Positions 11,000 to 22,309 of a DNA stretch of 64,000 bases are shown here, piece by piece (positions within the stretch are counted from its first letter, which is position 1; every line of letters begins with the position of its first letter). This DNA comes from Cryptomeria japonica (Eukaryota; Streptophyta; Pinopsida; Cupressales; Cupressaceae): the NCBI RefSeq assembly GCF_030272615.1, contig NC_081405.1:574147252-574211251 (forward strand). Direction: 5' to 3'. The notes under the pieces were generated by a model. That model did no database searches and was not told the origin of the DNA. It saw only the letters and a list, made by a program, of their open reading frames with translations. Made by a program: the position numbers and the translations under genes.

Positions 11000-12759
11000 G
11001 CCTATAAACCTAAAATACCATGAGCTCAAGCTATGATGATTTATCTACCAATTGGAAAAGGCTTATTCAAGATGAAAGAAGCAAAGATCGTATATAAATT
11101 GTTGAAGCTCTTGATTGTAATAATTACTTCTTTAATCATATTAACTGCTATGAATTTTTATAAATCTCTTGTATCTCTACAAATCTTTCCCATAAATGCA
11201 CTATTGTGCGAAAATGGAAACAACTATGAACCAGTACCAAATTGGAAAGTATCACATTGGCAGTCGTGGGGACAGATTGGATTGCAATTAATAAAAATAA
11301 ATATATTAAATGAATGAGATTATCGATCGTGATTCATGACATTTGATACGTGTCTATTGAATCCAATCCCATTATGGGCACTTTCTGGTGAGCTATGTTC
11401 TCTTCAAAAAATTGGGCCAAAATAAAACTTCAGCCATTGATCTACGATCATCAAATGGTTTAAAATCATCGATAGATTTTAGGTATGTGTCACTCTTCAT
11501 GTGTCAAAGAGGCTGCGCTTATTGATACATCGTGCAGAGTCCGGAATCAATGTATTATGTAATGCGATGTACTGATGTGATGTGATGTGCATTGTCTATT
11601 AATGGCAATGAATTCATGAAATCACCAATAAATTATATATTGTACCATAAATAACAAAATATTCGCCAAAATAAATTAAATAATTTTCAAGCGGTGGAAA
11701 AAAATCACCAATACATTTAAATAATTTTCAAGTGGTGGATAAAAATAGCCAATACATTTAAATAATTTTTCCTTCGGAGTAAAATTTTTCGCTCATACAA
11801 TTATATATTTGTTCCTTTTAACAAAAATTAATCGCCTCCCCCAATAAATATTTTCCCCATAAAATAAGGTATTATTTGCCAGAAATTTATGGAATTTTCA
11901 TACCCTAGAAAAAAAATCTCCAATACAGAATAATTTTTTCCACATTTAAAAAAACAATTTCACCATCGATATAAAAACTCCCCCCCAAAAAGTATTATCT
12001 GATTCGCCAGGATTTTACACAGTTGCCCAGGGGGGGTTTCTTAAAGTTATCCCTACACCAAACCCCTAGTGGACTAAAGTTCTTATGACATCAATTGAAA
12101 AAGTAAAAGGGAAGATTAAGATAGAGAACCATGACTACAAATAGCAAGGTTACCATCACTACTAGTCATCAAAAGTAAGGATACCAAAAATTACAAAGTA
12201 AAGCCAAGTTCACTAAGTAACTTTAAATATCAAGAAGGAAAATATGAGTGGATTGTATGCCCCCACGCTAAGTGATCGCACATGCCTTATCAGGAGCGAT
12301 TTATTTAAGGTCTAGGATACACCCAAGAGAGAAAAAGAGAGAGCAGGTTATTGCAAGGATTTAGCCCCCAATCCCAAGATAATGAACCAAAAAAACAAAG
12401 CATGAGGTAGTTTCACTTTCCTCAAGGTCAGTATGTTGTATGATAACTCATGTATATCATAAATGTGCATAGAATAGTCATCATTCCCCAAAGAAAGGAA
12501 ACTACCTTGGAAGAAATGAAATAGAGGTGTCTTCCGAGTCAACATGAAAGGGACCAAAAGAGATCTCAATGCTTTGCATCATCCTCAAGTAGACATTACT
12601 AGGGAACATAGAAGAATAGGGATACACATAGAAGAATGGCTATAAAAGAGAAAGAAAAGAGAGACAAGTAGAGAATCTATGGTGCTAATGTAGCTAGTCT
12701 AGCACGACATCCACCTCCTAATCTTGTTGATCACTATTTCGTGAAGGTAGGAAACATGC
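11000..12759. other. Non-coding stretch with a short tandem repeat
   Basis: A unit of about 41 bp containing ATTTAAATAATTTTCAAG(C/T)GGTGGA begins at 11674, 11714 and 11755 (the third copy partial). Around 11360-11480 the phrase GGGCCAAAATAAAACTTCAGCCATTGATC recalls the tandem-array unit at 5927-7165. C-runs occur near 11983 and G-runs near 12031. Short open frames here lack supporting motifs. Confidence 0.5.
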
Positions 12760-13432
12760 CAGAGGAGCAACATCAAGCACAAAAAATGGACCTATCACAA
12801 GATCAAAACAAGGACTGTGCTAGGTCACTTTGTTCGATTCTAGGAGCTAGGATTAATGCTTTTGAAAACTCTGCAGATAAATGTTTATCCACATCAACAT
12901 ACGCATATTCACTGTCAGAAACATTAGGAGTTGTATTGGCATCATGAATAATATTTTCACCTATTTCTTCATGAATATTTATAGAAAGAGGAGCTCGAAT
13001 ATGAATAGAAGTAAAACCATTACATGTCTTTTGCAACTTATTATTTGGAGATGTGGATTCAACATCTTCCTTAGGAGAAGAGGAAATCATGTCAACTATT
13101 GGATTTTTGGGAGATTCAATGTTTGGAGGAACAACTTTACGAGCTCGAGCATGACATTTTTGTTGGTGTTCTCTCGCACAACGATTTTGTCGAGTCTTAG
13201 TGGAAGACTAAGAAGTGGGAGAAATATTTGTTAAAGGAGGAATATTCTCATCTTTTGTAGTTAGAGGTTTAGGTTGAGGTATTTTAGATTGAACAAAAGG
13301 AGAGGAAGGTCTCTTCTCTCTATAATAGAAAGGAGGTGGAACTACACCATATAAAGGAGGAATGTTTGGTGTAGGAAGGAGACCAAGTCCATCATGAGGA
13401 GGAGGTACAGGTGTAACCTGAGGAGGGATATT
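12760..13432 (-). pseudogene. Distal part of the minus-strand Gypsy-type polyprotein
   Basis: Minus-strand coding sense resumes beyond the LINE insertion with NIPPQVTPVPPPHDGLGLLP, a proline-rich segment that continues the ITPP phrase on the other side of the insertion (about 15700). It then runs, with stops, into the open piece 13090-12803 (acidic, SDSEYAYVDVDKHLSAEFSK). There is no reverse-transcriptase motif here. This shows the gag-protease protein continued in a long proline-rich and acidic tail before any pol. The family is not identified beyond Gypsy-like. Confidence 0.5.
13421..13432. repeat. Target-site duplication, left copy, of the LINE tail
   Basis: AGGAGGGATATT at 13421-13432 matches AGGAGGGGTAAT at 15699-15710 with two mismatches. 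The two copies bracket the LINE fragment exactly, next to its poly-T (poly-A on the minus strand). Confidence 0.75.
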
Positions 13433-13619
13433 GTTTTTTTATAAAGATAAACGGGTTTTACATGGACCCTAAACCAAGAGTTTTACAAAAACTGGTCATC
13501 AACCAACCAAACAGAAACCAACAACAAAATAGGGGAAAACCCCAAACCGAGCTCAAAAGCAAAAAGGAACAATAGGAAACAAAACCAAGCACATACAAAC
13601 ACTCAATTAAGAGAGTGCA

Positions 13620-15140
13620 CCAGCTCCTTGTTCTTCTAGATGGTAACCTTGTTGATTTCCTATAAATCCTCCATAATGAACCTGGAGGTACCCTTATTGT
13701 TGCTCCTACTTCTCATCCTAGAACTAGGGCCCATAGTTTTATTGCCACCCACAACAGATTCTTCACCGCCCAGTTCTTTCTTTCGGTTACTGTCACTAGG
13801 ATAATCACTGTCAATAGGATTGGATCTATACTCTGCCACCATGGCATTGATCTTTTACAACCCCTCCATACTATTTCTGATGGCCTCCCTACTTATGTCT
13901 ATTAGATTCTTAAGGTTATTCTTGACCTCCTCCATAGATTTCTCAACCTTCTCAATTCTTTTCTCATGATTACATTTCATAACCTCCACATCATGGGAAA
14001 TCTTCTTGGTCATGATCATGAGCTTCTCTATTTTGTTAGGCTCACGTGAATCAGTGAAGATATCAATTATCTCCTTAATCCCCTCTTTGAGGGTATCAAT
14101 CTCCTTCTCTACCCACTTCTAGTCGCTTCCATCACCAGATTCAACAGAGTACTTTCCTTATGTAAGCCACTATAAACATCTTTAGGTAGAGTCCCCTGCT
14201 TCTCCTTCTGGATATGAAGAGGAATGTCCAATTTTATTGCCTGGTCCAAGGTCTTGGGACCATAGTCTTTAGAAACCAAGTTCATCTTTTTGGAATAAGG
14301 CTCAATTTGAGAAACCATCTTGCTGGTCGATTTATATTTACTTGCAACCCATCTAGGGGGTTTCTTGTTGCTATGGGTTCTAGGATTGACCAAAGTCTCA
14401 CCCTCTTCAATAGGCTTGTAATTAGGGTCAACAAGAGGTTTGGCACTCCCACCATCCTCCATCTCCATATCCTTATCAGAGACATCTTGAACATCAGTAT
14501 TAGGGATTTGGCCTTTCTCAGAGACAGAGGGCACAACTTCTTGTTCTTTGGCATACTCCATAATGAGCACAATAAGCCCTTCATGGAAGACCAGATTATT
14601 CGGATTCTCAGCATGTTTTTCTAGACTATTGTCCAAAGAAGAAACCAGATAGAAAGGAATCAAAATAAATTGTCATGCCTAAAGTGATTTAAGATGGTAA
14701 AATGATAAGAAAAGATATTGGCATATATGTCATCAAGCATAATGTACCTCAATGAATTCAACCATATCCGCCCAACGAGCCATTAGGTCCTTTCTGTTGT
14801 ATCCACCATCCACTATTTTATTAACTCTTAAATGCTCCTTATCTTTCTCAAAAAAATTCGCCATGCCTTCCTCCTTTGTTTTTCTATCTCTATAAAACCT
14901 CTTACCATTCATATCCAAAATCATAACCGTAGCCACCAAGGTTTCATCGACCTGAAATTCAGCACCATAAGCCCTCAAAACCCCTTTCTTCTACCCATTG
15001 ACAAATGTTTCCATGAGAAAAGGAGAAGGGCCATCAAGTCTTTTCAAGAAGGGAACCATTCCCCCATCTACAATTTCCTGCCACACCTCCTTATTTTTCT
15101 TCCATTTATCAAAAGTGGGTTATTCTTGCCTATTCTTGTT
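13620..15140 (-). pseudogene. Unknown coding region downstream of LINE RNase H
   Basis: Past the RNase H domain, minus-strand sense continues in colinear pieces. About 15130-14980 reads KWKKNKEVWQEIVDGGMVPF. 14978-14733 reads AYGAEFQVDETLVATVMIL and GKRFYRDRKTKEEGMANFF. 14663-14109 is acidic, then basic, containing KPPRWVASKYKSTSKM. 13842-13660 ends GPSSRMRSRSNNKGTSRFIM. The last piece is conserved in the copy at 44393-44680. I recognise no domain. A coiled coil is likely around 14060-13880 (EVKNNLKNLIDISREA). It may be an extra LINE reading frame or a captured gene; conservation in two insertions favours element ownership. Confidence 0.5.
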
Positions 15141-15399
15141 TCCACCCATAATGGTCAGGGTCACAAAATAGAAGTGGGACATGAGCCACACAAGGCAAGT
15201 CTCCAAATAGAAGTAGGACAGGGGCCACACAGGAAAACAAAAAATCCAGGCACAAGGGAAGTTTCTAGATCTTCAAATAGGGAAATCGAAAGGAAACCAT
15301 TTCCCCAACACTTAATCAAGTCATGATTGTTCTTCATTAGTTATTGCAAGTGGATAGTATCATCATATTCCAAGTCGCACAAGATTTTAAGGAAAGAGT

Positions 15400-15698
15400 C
15401 CTGATTGTTCCACCATTTTGCTACCACATAGCCCACCGCCATATTGGCAAATAAATCTACCACTTTATTGCCTTCCCGAAATACATGAGAGATTTTTAAT
15501 TCATACAACTTTTTAATCATATCACATCAATCTTTTATCAAGTTGGCCATAATCCAACTAGGATCCATACACCCATTCAAATAGTTGATAATGTTAAGTG
15601 AGTCATATTCTAGCCAGACCTTTCTAAATCCTTCCCTTTTAGCCATGTGTATCCCTAAATGGGAAGCGCTGGCCTCTGCAAAATAGGTTATTCTTCTT
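15400..15698 (-). pseudogene. LINE-encoded RNase H domain, C-terminal part
   Basis: Residues FAEASASHLGIHMAKREGF and KVWLEYDSLNIINYLNG match the E (in EASA) and D (in EYDSL) motifs of the RVT_3-type RNase H found at the end of plant LINE proteins. After an in-frame stop near 15527 the sense continues with ISHVFREGNKVVDLFANMA, the last H/R-E-x-N-x-x-A-D block, with V for A. In a full LINE this domain removes RNA from the RNA/DNA hybrid. The first catalytic Asp block is lost by 5' truncation, so this copy is inactive. Confidence 0.7.
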
Positions 15699-15710
15699 AG
15701 GAGGGGTAAT
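15699..15710. repeat. Target-site duplication, right copy, of the LINE tail
   Basis: AGGAGGGGTAAT, the partner of 13421-13432 (two mismatches). Confidence 0.75.
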
Positions 15711-16727
15711 AATTTCATACATAGGAATAGGTTAGGAATCTTCCTTGTGATGAAGATTAGTTCTATCTATTAGGGGAATAACTTCATCTTCAAAAATTAT
15801 GGGAATATTAAGTTTTGGAGTTCTAGGATGACTTAAGGTTAAGATCATATCTTTCTTCAGTTTTCGATAAGATTTAAAGAGAGCATCACTTCTTGGTGGA
15901 AGAGATTGAAGTTGTTTAGGCAAAAATAAATAGATAGAAAAACCTCGGCTTCTTTCGGTTGGTTGAAATAAGGTATGGCTAACAGTTATGATTTCTCCAT
16001 TGTGGGGAGATTTCAAACACTTATGAATTGGAGAAGAAATAGCCTTCATGGAAGATAGTGAAGGGTAGCCCAACTTCACATTGAATTTCTCAGAAGAAGG
16101 AATGATAATAAACTTGACATCCATAGATTTAGGGTGAACTTCAATAGGAAGTGTGATAGAACCAATGGTAAGACAAGAAAATCCATCAAATAACTTAACA
16201 ACCACATTACTATCATCATAGATTGGTTTATGCAAATGTAAAGTATAAAGATACTCCTCAGTGATGACATTAACCATGAAAGAGGGATCGGTAAGCATAC
16301 CATGACAAGGTATTTCCTGAATCTTTGCAATTATGTATAGAGGTCCATTAGGTGCTCTAATGGTCTCACTAGGGTCAAATGTGATACATAGCTCCTTAGG
16401 ATTTCCTTGTTTCTCTACCATATTCACCAAATTTTGAACTGTAGTAGTCACATCAGAAGGAGAGAAAGAGGTATGTTCAGTCTCAATTATGTTAGAGGTA
16501 TGAGAAGGTAAAGAATTAGTAAAAGTCTTAATATTTTGATTAGGAGGAACTACTAATTTGTTTCCCTTATCATTCACACCTGCCACAGTTATAGTATTAT
16601 TATCAATCAAATCTTGAATCTTACTTTTTAATGCAAAATATTTCTTAGTATCATGAACAGGTTGACGATGAAATTGACAAAAAAGAATTATTATCAAAGT
16701 AAGGTGAAGCTGCGTCAGAAGGGTCAA
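15711..16727 (-). pseudogene. Gypsy-type protease and linker region
   Basis: The open piece 16727-15732 starts with a zinc-knuckle-like remnant and CQFHRQPVHDTKKYFALKSK. This is the plant Gypsy phrase (H)-x-T-x-x-(C/Y)-x-x-L-K that follows gag. It continues with IQDLIDNNTI. Further on, MLTDPSFMVNVITEEYLY corresponds to the aspartic-protease active-site block, but the usual D-x-G-(A/S) is degenerate. VKFIIIPSSEKFNVKLGYP matches the later (F/Y)N-x-(L/I)LG-R block. A frameshift near 16695 separates it from gag. In a live element it would cleave the gag-pol polyprotein; this copy is not expected to work. It ends at the LINE insertion. Confidence 0.65.
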
Positions 16728-16794
16728 CTGGTTTTATTGGAGGAAGTTTGATAAAATTTCTTTGTAACAACAGAGACATAATTCTATTTAAAGA

Positions 16795-18459
16795 TTAATT
16801 CAAAGGAGTAAATTGTCTTTCTCTTTTGAAAAATTTAGAAATAGGAGGCACATCTATTGTAGCATTCACATTGATGTTGTTGATGTTGTCATTGAATTTG
16901 ATGAATAATTTACTTTGTTTGAACTTTGCAAACAATTGTTGAGAATTGTTACCCTTATCAATCGGAGCCATAGCAGTGGATTTATCTAGTCTACTCATAG
17001 TCAATTGATAATTGTGAAGTGTTGCGCAGAACTGTGGAAAAGAGGTAAACTCAGAAAGGAGAAGTTTTTCTCTAATATCTTTTTGCAAATTAGAAATGAA
17101 AATTCTTTGAATATCATTATTAGGCACTTGAAAAGAAATTTGAGAAAAAATATTCTTATATCTACCAATGAAATCATTCACTTTTTCTTTAACACCTTGT
17201 TTACAATGCATTAAATTAGTCAAGGTGATTTTAGGACCTATGTTGTTTTGAAATTGTTGAATTAAAGAATTTGCTAATTGTTGAATAAAAGCATTTTCTA
17301 ATTTTTGAAAAGAAGTAATAGAATAAGAAGGCAAAGAGAAATACCATTATAAGGCCTTATCTCTCAATTTTCTAGTAAACAATTTGGCAAGCAATCTTTG
17401 ATCATAAGAAAAGTCAGTACACAAAGTTTGAAATGTCTTGGCATGTGTTAAAGGATTACCATTTCCATTATAGAGTTCCAATTGAGGGACTTCAAAATGT
17501 TTAGGAGAGACAACTCTAACAATATCAAGAGAAAGAGGGCTCACAACATCAATTGTGGGCACACTAAACTTGAATTGACTCATAAAAGAGATTTGTTGTT
17601 GCAATGATGACACAGTTTGAGCAAGATTATTAATAGTTGCTTCAGTTGAGGAATTTATTTTAGACATGTTTGATTGAGAAGGTGGTGTGATGTTTTTGAA
17701 AGAAGGCATTGAATGAGAATAAGGTGGTGGAACACTATGGTAAATAGGCATAGGTGAGGATTGAGTAGGAAAAGGGGCACTAAAAGGAGGAATAGAATGA
17801 TTAGATGAATTTCCCCCTTGCATCATATTTATTGGATGAGAGACAAGAAGAATACTTATTGAAGTCATAGGTAAGGATGAAGGATTGATTGAAGAATAGG
17901 GATTGTCCCCATGACTAATGGTTGTAGGCATGACATTTTCAGTTGATGTACCCATAATGTTTGAAGTGAAAGTAGGAATGGTAGCCATCAAAGTGGTCAA
18001 AGGAATAGAATGATTGATTTGTTTAGAAGGTTGTAAATAACCGAAGTTGTCAACACAAATTTTTATAGGCATGACATTAGAATCAACAATATGAGTAATG
18101 GTACACAATATATCAATTTTATTCTTATCACTTTGAATCATGCACTTTAGGCCTTCAATTAATGTAAGAGATTCACTATTAGGGTATTCTTGGGACATCC
18201 ATTGTTGAAAGTTGTTAAATTGATTATCCAATTTTGAAAGTTGATCTATGGAAACTCTAGTCAAATATTATTCTTCATCATTAGAATCATCAATTGGGTA
18301 AATAGAGATTTTATTAGGATGAGAAGAATTATCATTATCCTCATCGAAAAAGTCACTCAAATTAGGCTCCTTCTCAATAATTAAACCTTGGGAAGACTTA
18401 ATTCTAATGCTTCATCTGACAGGGATAGTGTAGATAGGACTAATAGTGGTAAAACTCAT
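16795..18459 (-). pseudogene. Gypsy-type gag (capsid) protein
   Basis: Minus-strand sense from an ATG at 18457-18459 through stops near 18414, 18268 and 17344, all in one frame. The first half is a Met/Ser/Pro-rich linker ending VPQLELYNGNGNPLTHAKTF. Then comes the Retrotrans_gag core: LFTRKLRDKAL (stop) WYFSLP, SITSFQKLENAFIQQLANSL, NLMHCKQGVKEKVNDFIGRY and ISNLQKDIREKLLL. These match the plant pattern L-x-G-x-A-x-x-W(Y/F)-x-x-L and (E/Q)S-(L/V)-x-x-(F/Y)-x-x-R-(F/Y). Capsid protein would package the element RNA. The stop codons make it a pseudogene unless read through. Confidence 0.75.
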
Positions 18460-19250
18460 GCACTAGAGGGAAATTTTGAATTTGAATTTTGAATTTTGAA
18501 AACAAAGTATACAAAATTGAATAATGCAAAATTCAATAGAATTATAATTATACAATTTAAAATTTGTTGACAGGATAAATGACATAATTTATAAAATAAT
18601 TTAAGAAATTGAGATTTAAAATTAGGGAAAGTGGAATACCACTTAATTTCAAAATTAAATTTGTCAAAATTTAAATTTAAAATCAGGGAAAATTATAATT
18701 AACCACTAACTTAAAAAAAATTTCTTTGAAATTTGTGATGTTGAAATTGGGAAGTATTTTTTATTTTAGAGGGATCTAAATTTGAGAAAATCAGCCATTT
18801 TTCTGGATTTAAGTAGTTAAATACAATCAGAACAGTCTCCCAAAATTTTGGGAAAAAAACCAGGGACTGTGTTGAAAGTGCACACGGTCCTCCCAAGTTT
18901 TTTGGAAATTTTCAGGGATGAAAGTTACAATGATTTTAAAGCTAACCCCCAAAAATTGGTTGATTTTATGAAGTTTAGATAGACAAAATTGAGGTGTGAA
19001 TGTGAAAATAGGACCCTATTAGGGTTCTTAAAAAGATATGAAATTAAATGGTAAATTTGAAAAAGGTCAAACCTAATGAATAGGACTACTTTGAAGAATG
19101 TTTAGAAAACTGAAATTGATTGAAATTTGCACAAAATCCAATTAAATTTGAAAATTAGGGTTTTAAGACCTAACCACTTAATTTTGTAAATTTGATTTGC
19201 AATTTGAATAAGACAATGATGAAACTAAATTTGACAAGCAATGCAATTTT
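18460..19250 (-). other. Leader of the minus-strand Gypsy element, left part
   Basis: AT-rich, non-coding sequence upstream of the gag ATG. It is cut at 19250 by the Copia insertion and resumes at 25843, as shown by the ATTTT target duplication. Phrases such as GGGTTTTAAGACCTAACCACT near 19157 and GGGTTTTGATTAAATTAACCACT near 25908 recur on both sides of the Copia, so the leader holds internal repeats. Confidence 0.5.
19246..19250. repeat. Target-site duplication ATTTT, left copy (Copia 1)
   Basis: ATTTT directly precedes the first LTR base; the same five bases follow the right LTR at 25838-25842. Confidence 0.85.
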
Positions 19251-20369
19251 TGTTAGGATAACCGGTGGACAATTGAGAGGGCGGGTGAATCAGTTGTCAA
19301 CATATTATATTAATCAAATCACTTTAAAACCTTTAACCAAAGCACATAAACATTGAATACCAGAATAGCAGAAATAGATACTAGTAAGCAATAAAACCTA
19401 AGAATGAAATAAAGAATTAACATAGTGCAACCATAACATATAACACCATGATTTATATGTGGAAAACCCAGTAAAGGGAAAAACCATGGTGGGAAGCCTA
19501 TCCACAGTCAGATGATACTTCTGTAGAAAGTATGTGATACAATAAGAGACCTGCACATGCAGTAAGGCAACAATAGCAGTTCCAGGAGGTCCAACATCTA
19601 CTCCTCATTAGAAAAGAGTCTCACTAACTATAGAGAGGTTATAACCACCTCAAGATAATTGGACAATAATCTAGAAGAATGAATTGCCAGAGATAGCATC
19701 AACCATGCCTGATTACAGTCCCAGTTAAGCTCAATACCAGAGAGCTTTGACCTCTTACTTAAACCCAATTTGATCACCTGTGATCGACCAAATCTCTTTT
19801 GCATATGATATTACATTCCATGACCATGACATATTTTATTCCCATACCATGATCTACCATGATATCTTACATCAAATTATATAAACCCTAAGGCATAAAC
19901 CAATTAGGTCGGCCACCTAAAAGATATTACAATAAGATCATTACATATATCCATATTACAATAACATGCCATGTTGACTTTAGACCAAAACAACAATAAC
20001 CAATCCATAGAACATGTCGATAACATGTAGAGAACACATTAACATGATATCGGTCCATAACCTAGATAGGTACCGGACCTAATCTGGGTCCACCACGCTA
20101 AAGAGATATCTCCAACTAGTTGAGGCACGATCAAGGATGATCTTTTGCATCCTGAATTCCATCTAGAACCCGCACCAACACCACTTAGCATTATGTCAAG
20201 GTTTCTTAGTGAAAGCTCTGTTAGTTAAACCTTAAACCCTTATCGGTAACACAAGATCCTCTACCCATAACCAAAACTTGTTAGTCGGTAACCAACCAAA
20301 ATAGCTAGTGTTGACATCAATGGCAAAACATCAATGCAAAACATAATCAATTCATCCATATTACCAACA
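19251..20369 (-). repeat. 3' LTR of Copia 1
   Basis: 1119 bp, TGTTAGGATAACCGG...CCAACA on the plus strand. It aligns along its length with 24734-25837, with mostly C/T and G/A changes. Confidence 0.92.
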
Positions 20370-20370
20370 A

Positions 20371-20383
20371 TCGCCCACTTTGG
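20371..20383 (-). other. Polypurine tract of Copia 1
   Basis: Plus-strand TCGCCCACTTTGG reads as purine-rich CCAAAGTGGGCGA on the minus strand, directly before the 3' LTR. Confidence 0.7.
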
Positions 20384-20713
20384 CATTGATCGCAACACTA
20401 AATGTGAATAACATCTAAGTACCAAGAAATGCCAAACATGTCTCCCCCTATGGAAGGCAACCAACAACTCCTAAATATCAATAGCTCTCCCCTTGTGAAT
20501 AATATCTCCATAAAGTTCTGAATTTATTTTTCACATCACTATCTCTCCCCCTTTGACATCAATGCCAAAAATTTGACAAAAAAATCAAAGCAAGAATATA
20601 AGCCTCTGAATCTCAAAAATAACTACTCCCCTTGAGCAATAGCACCACTACATAAACCCAGAGCAAAGGATAAAGTTGATGATGCATACCGTACTGATGG
20701 TATACTCCATCAA

Positions 20714-21316
20714 TTAAGTTTCTGTTGGAGGGGTAAATGCCCCTAACCTATCTCTCAAATACTCAAATGATTCTTTAGACAGTGGTTTAGTGAATATATC
20801 TGCAATCTGCTCTTTAGTGTTCACATAAACCCATTTGACTTCCTTTTCTTCCACCTTGTCCTTCAGAAATTTGTTTTCATAAAAGAAAGCTCAACCAGAA
20901 GTTCTCTTCCTATCATCAGTATCTCCTGCACAATCTGAATCTGTATATGCACATAAAGTAAAGTTATCATCTCTAGAATACCACAAGCCATATTCTGTTG
21001 TTCCTTGCAAATACCTAAATATCCTCTTTACTGCACATTCATGATTTTCTTTAGGATTACTTTTATATCTTGAAACAATACTTATTGCATTTATAATATC
21101 TGGTCTACTCTGAGTTAGGTATAATAAGCCACCAATCATAGACTTATACCTTGTCGGATTTACCGGTGTAGATGTATCGTTGATAGATAATTTCTCACTT
21201 GTCACCATAGGAGTACTTATCGGTTTGGAATTATCCATACCAAACTTCTTCAACAATTCCCTTAGATACTTAGTTTGACAGATAAAAATGCCTTTGTTAG
21301 TTTGAGTAATCTGCAA
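20714..21316 (-). pseudogene. Copia 1 end of reverse transcriptase and RNase H, with internal deletion
   Basis: The piece starts at QITQTNKGIFICQTKYLREL (LKKFGMDNSKPISTPM follows), the connection between reverse transcriptase and RNase H. LTQSRPDIINAISIVSRY and LCAYTDSDCAGDTDDRKRTS are the usual start of Copia RNase H, with the first catalytic Asp in TDSD. After RKRTSG and a stop, the next residues are AFFYENKFLKDKVEEKEVKW and VNTKEQIADIFTKPLSKESF, the far end of the domain. The middle, which carries the conserved S-x-(A/S)-E-A-E-Y and CDN motifs (about 70-80 residues), is missing, so two catalytic acids are gone. RNase H activity is therefore not possible from this copy. Confidence 0.85.
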
Positions 21317-21328
21317 ACCTAAGAAAAA

Positions 21329-22255
21329 TCACATCTTACCAATAATGGACATTTCAAATTCATTCTTCATATTATTAGAGAATTCCATGCACAATTTATC
21401 TTCTCCTCCAAAAATGATATCATCAACAAATACTTCAATAATTAGAATATCATTATCATTGATCTTATAATATAAAATACTCTCAGTACTACCTTTAGTA
21501 AAACCAAACTTCAAGATAGATTTATCCAACCTTGCATACCAAGCTCTAGGAGCTTGTTTCAATCCATATAAAGCTTTCCTTAACCTGCAAACCATATCTT
21601 TATCATCTGTCAGTGAAAATACATCAGGCTACTAAATGTATGCCTCTTCCTCAAGTTCACCATTCAAAAATGCACATTTAACATCCATTTGATAGACCTT
21701 ATAGTTCTTATAAGATGCATAGGCAAAAAATAGTCTAACAACTTCAATTCTAGCTATAGGTACAAATGTCTCACCATAATAAATTCCTTCCATTTGAGAA
21801 TATCCTTTGCAGACCAATCTAGCGTCGTTTCTTACAACTTGACCATCCTCATTTAGTTTATTCCTAAAACCCCATTTAGTTTCAATAACATTCTTATTTT
21901 TAGACCAGGGAACTAAACTCCAAGTATTCTTCTTCTCTATCTGATCTAATTCATCTTCCATAGCCTTTAACCAATGTTTATCTTTACAAGCTTCAATAAC
22001 AGATGCTGGTTCAATTTGAGATATAAGACATACCTCTTCATTGCCCAGTCTTCTTCTTGTCCTAATTCCCTTGTTCCTATCTCCAATGATTTGATCTTTA
22101 GAATGATTTAACCTTACATACCTTGGTGTCTTCTGAACTTCAAGTTCACTGTTTTGATCATCAGTCACAATTGAATTTTCTGATTGTGCCACTGTAACGG
22201 TCTCAGTGTCTTGTACCAGTTCAGGCATTGTTGGTTCATTTATGATCATTTTCAC
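21329..22255 (-). pseudogene. Copia 1 reverse transcriptase
   Basis: Two adjoining pieces in one frame (22255-21632 and 21595-21329) cover the Copia RVT_2 domain. WLKAMEDELDQIEKKNTWSL and NKLNEDGQVVRNDARLVCKG give the N-terminal fingers. VYQMDVKCAFLNGELEEE carries the first catalytic Asp block. LRKALYGLKQAPRAWYARLD is the classic Copia phrase, and VFVDDIIFGG is the YxDD-box equivalent with both Asp kept. An in-frame stop (TAG) near 21632 and another near 21326 interrupt it. It would copy element RNA into cDNA inside virus-like particles. Catalytic residues are preserved but the frame is broken. Confidence 0.9.
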
Positions 22256-22309
22256 TGTCAGTTCCCTGTCTTATGATATAGATTGATTTATGTATTATTC
22301 ATCCACTTT

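Larger units (their letters stand above)
13433..15698 (-). mobile_element. 5'-truncated LINE (non-LTR retrotransposon) inserted in the Gypsy element
   Basis: On the minus strand the fragment starts inside an RNase H domain (15698), runs through a further open region and ends in TTTATAAAAAAA at about 13446-13434, a short poly-A tail after GTAAAACCCGTTTATC. The same end (GTAAAACCTGGTTATCTTTATCAAAAA) occurs in the second copy at 44193. A near-identical 12-bp duplication flanks the fragment, and the Gypsy reading frame reads from one side to the other once it is removed. All this is typical of target-primed LINE insertion with 5' truncation. Confidence 0.8.

Noticed and set aside
11976-12040. C-run at 11983 and G-run at 12031 as polypurine tracts marking an LTR
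   Set aside because: No direct-repeat partner or TG...CA ends could be found, so an LTR is not supported.
13330-13440. Short G/A-rich repeats (GGAGGAGGTAC, GGAGGAATG) resembling a purine tract or LTR end
   Set aside because: They are the reverse complement of the proline-rich coding segment of the Gypsy polyprotein; no LTR adjoins them.
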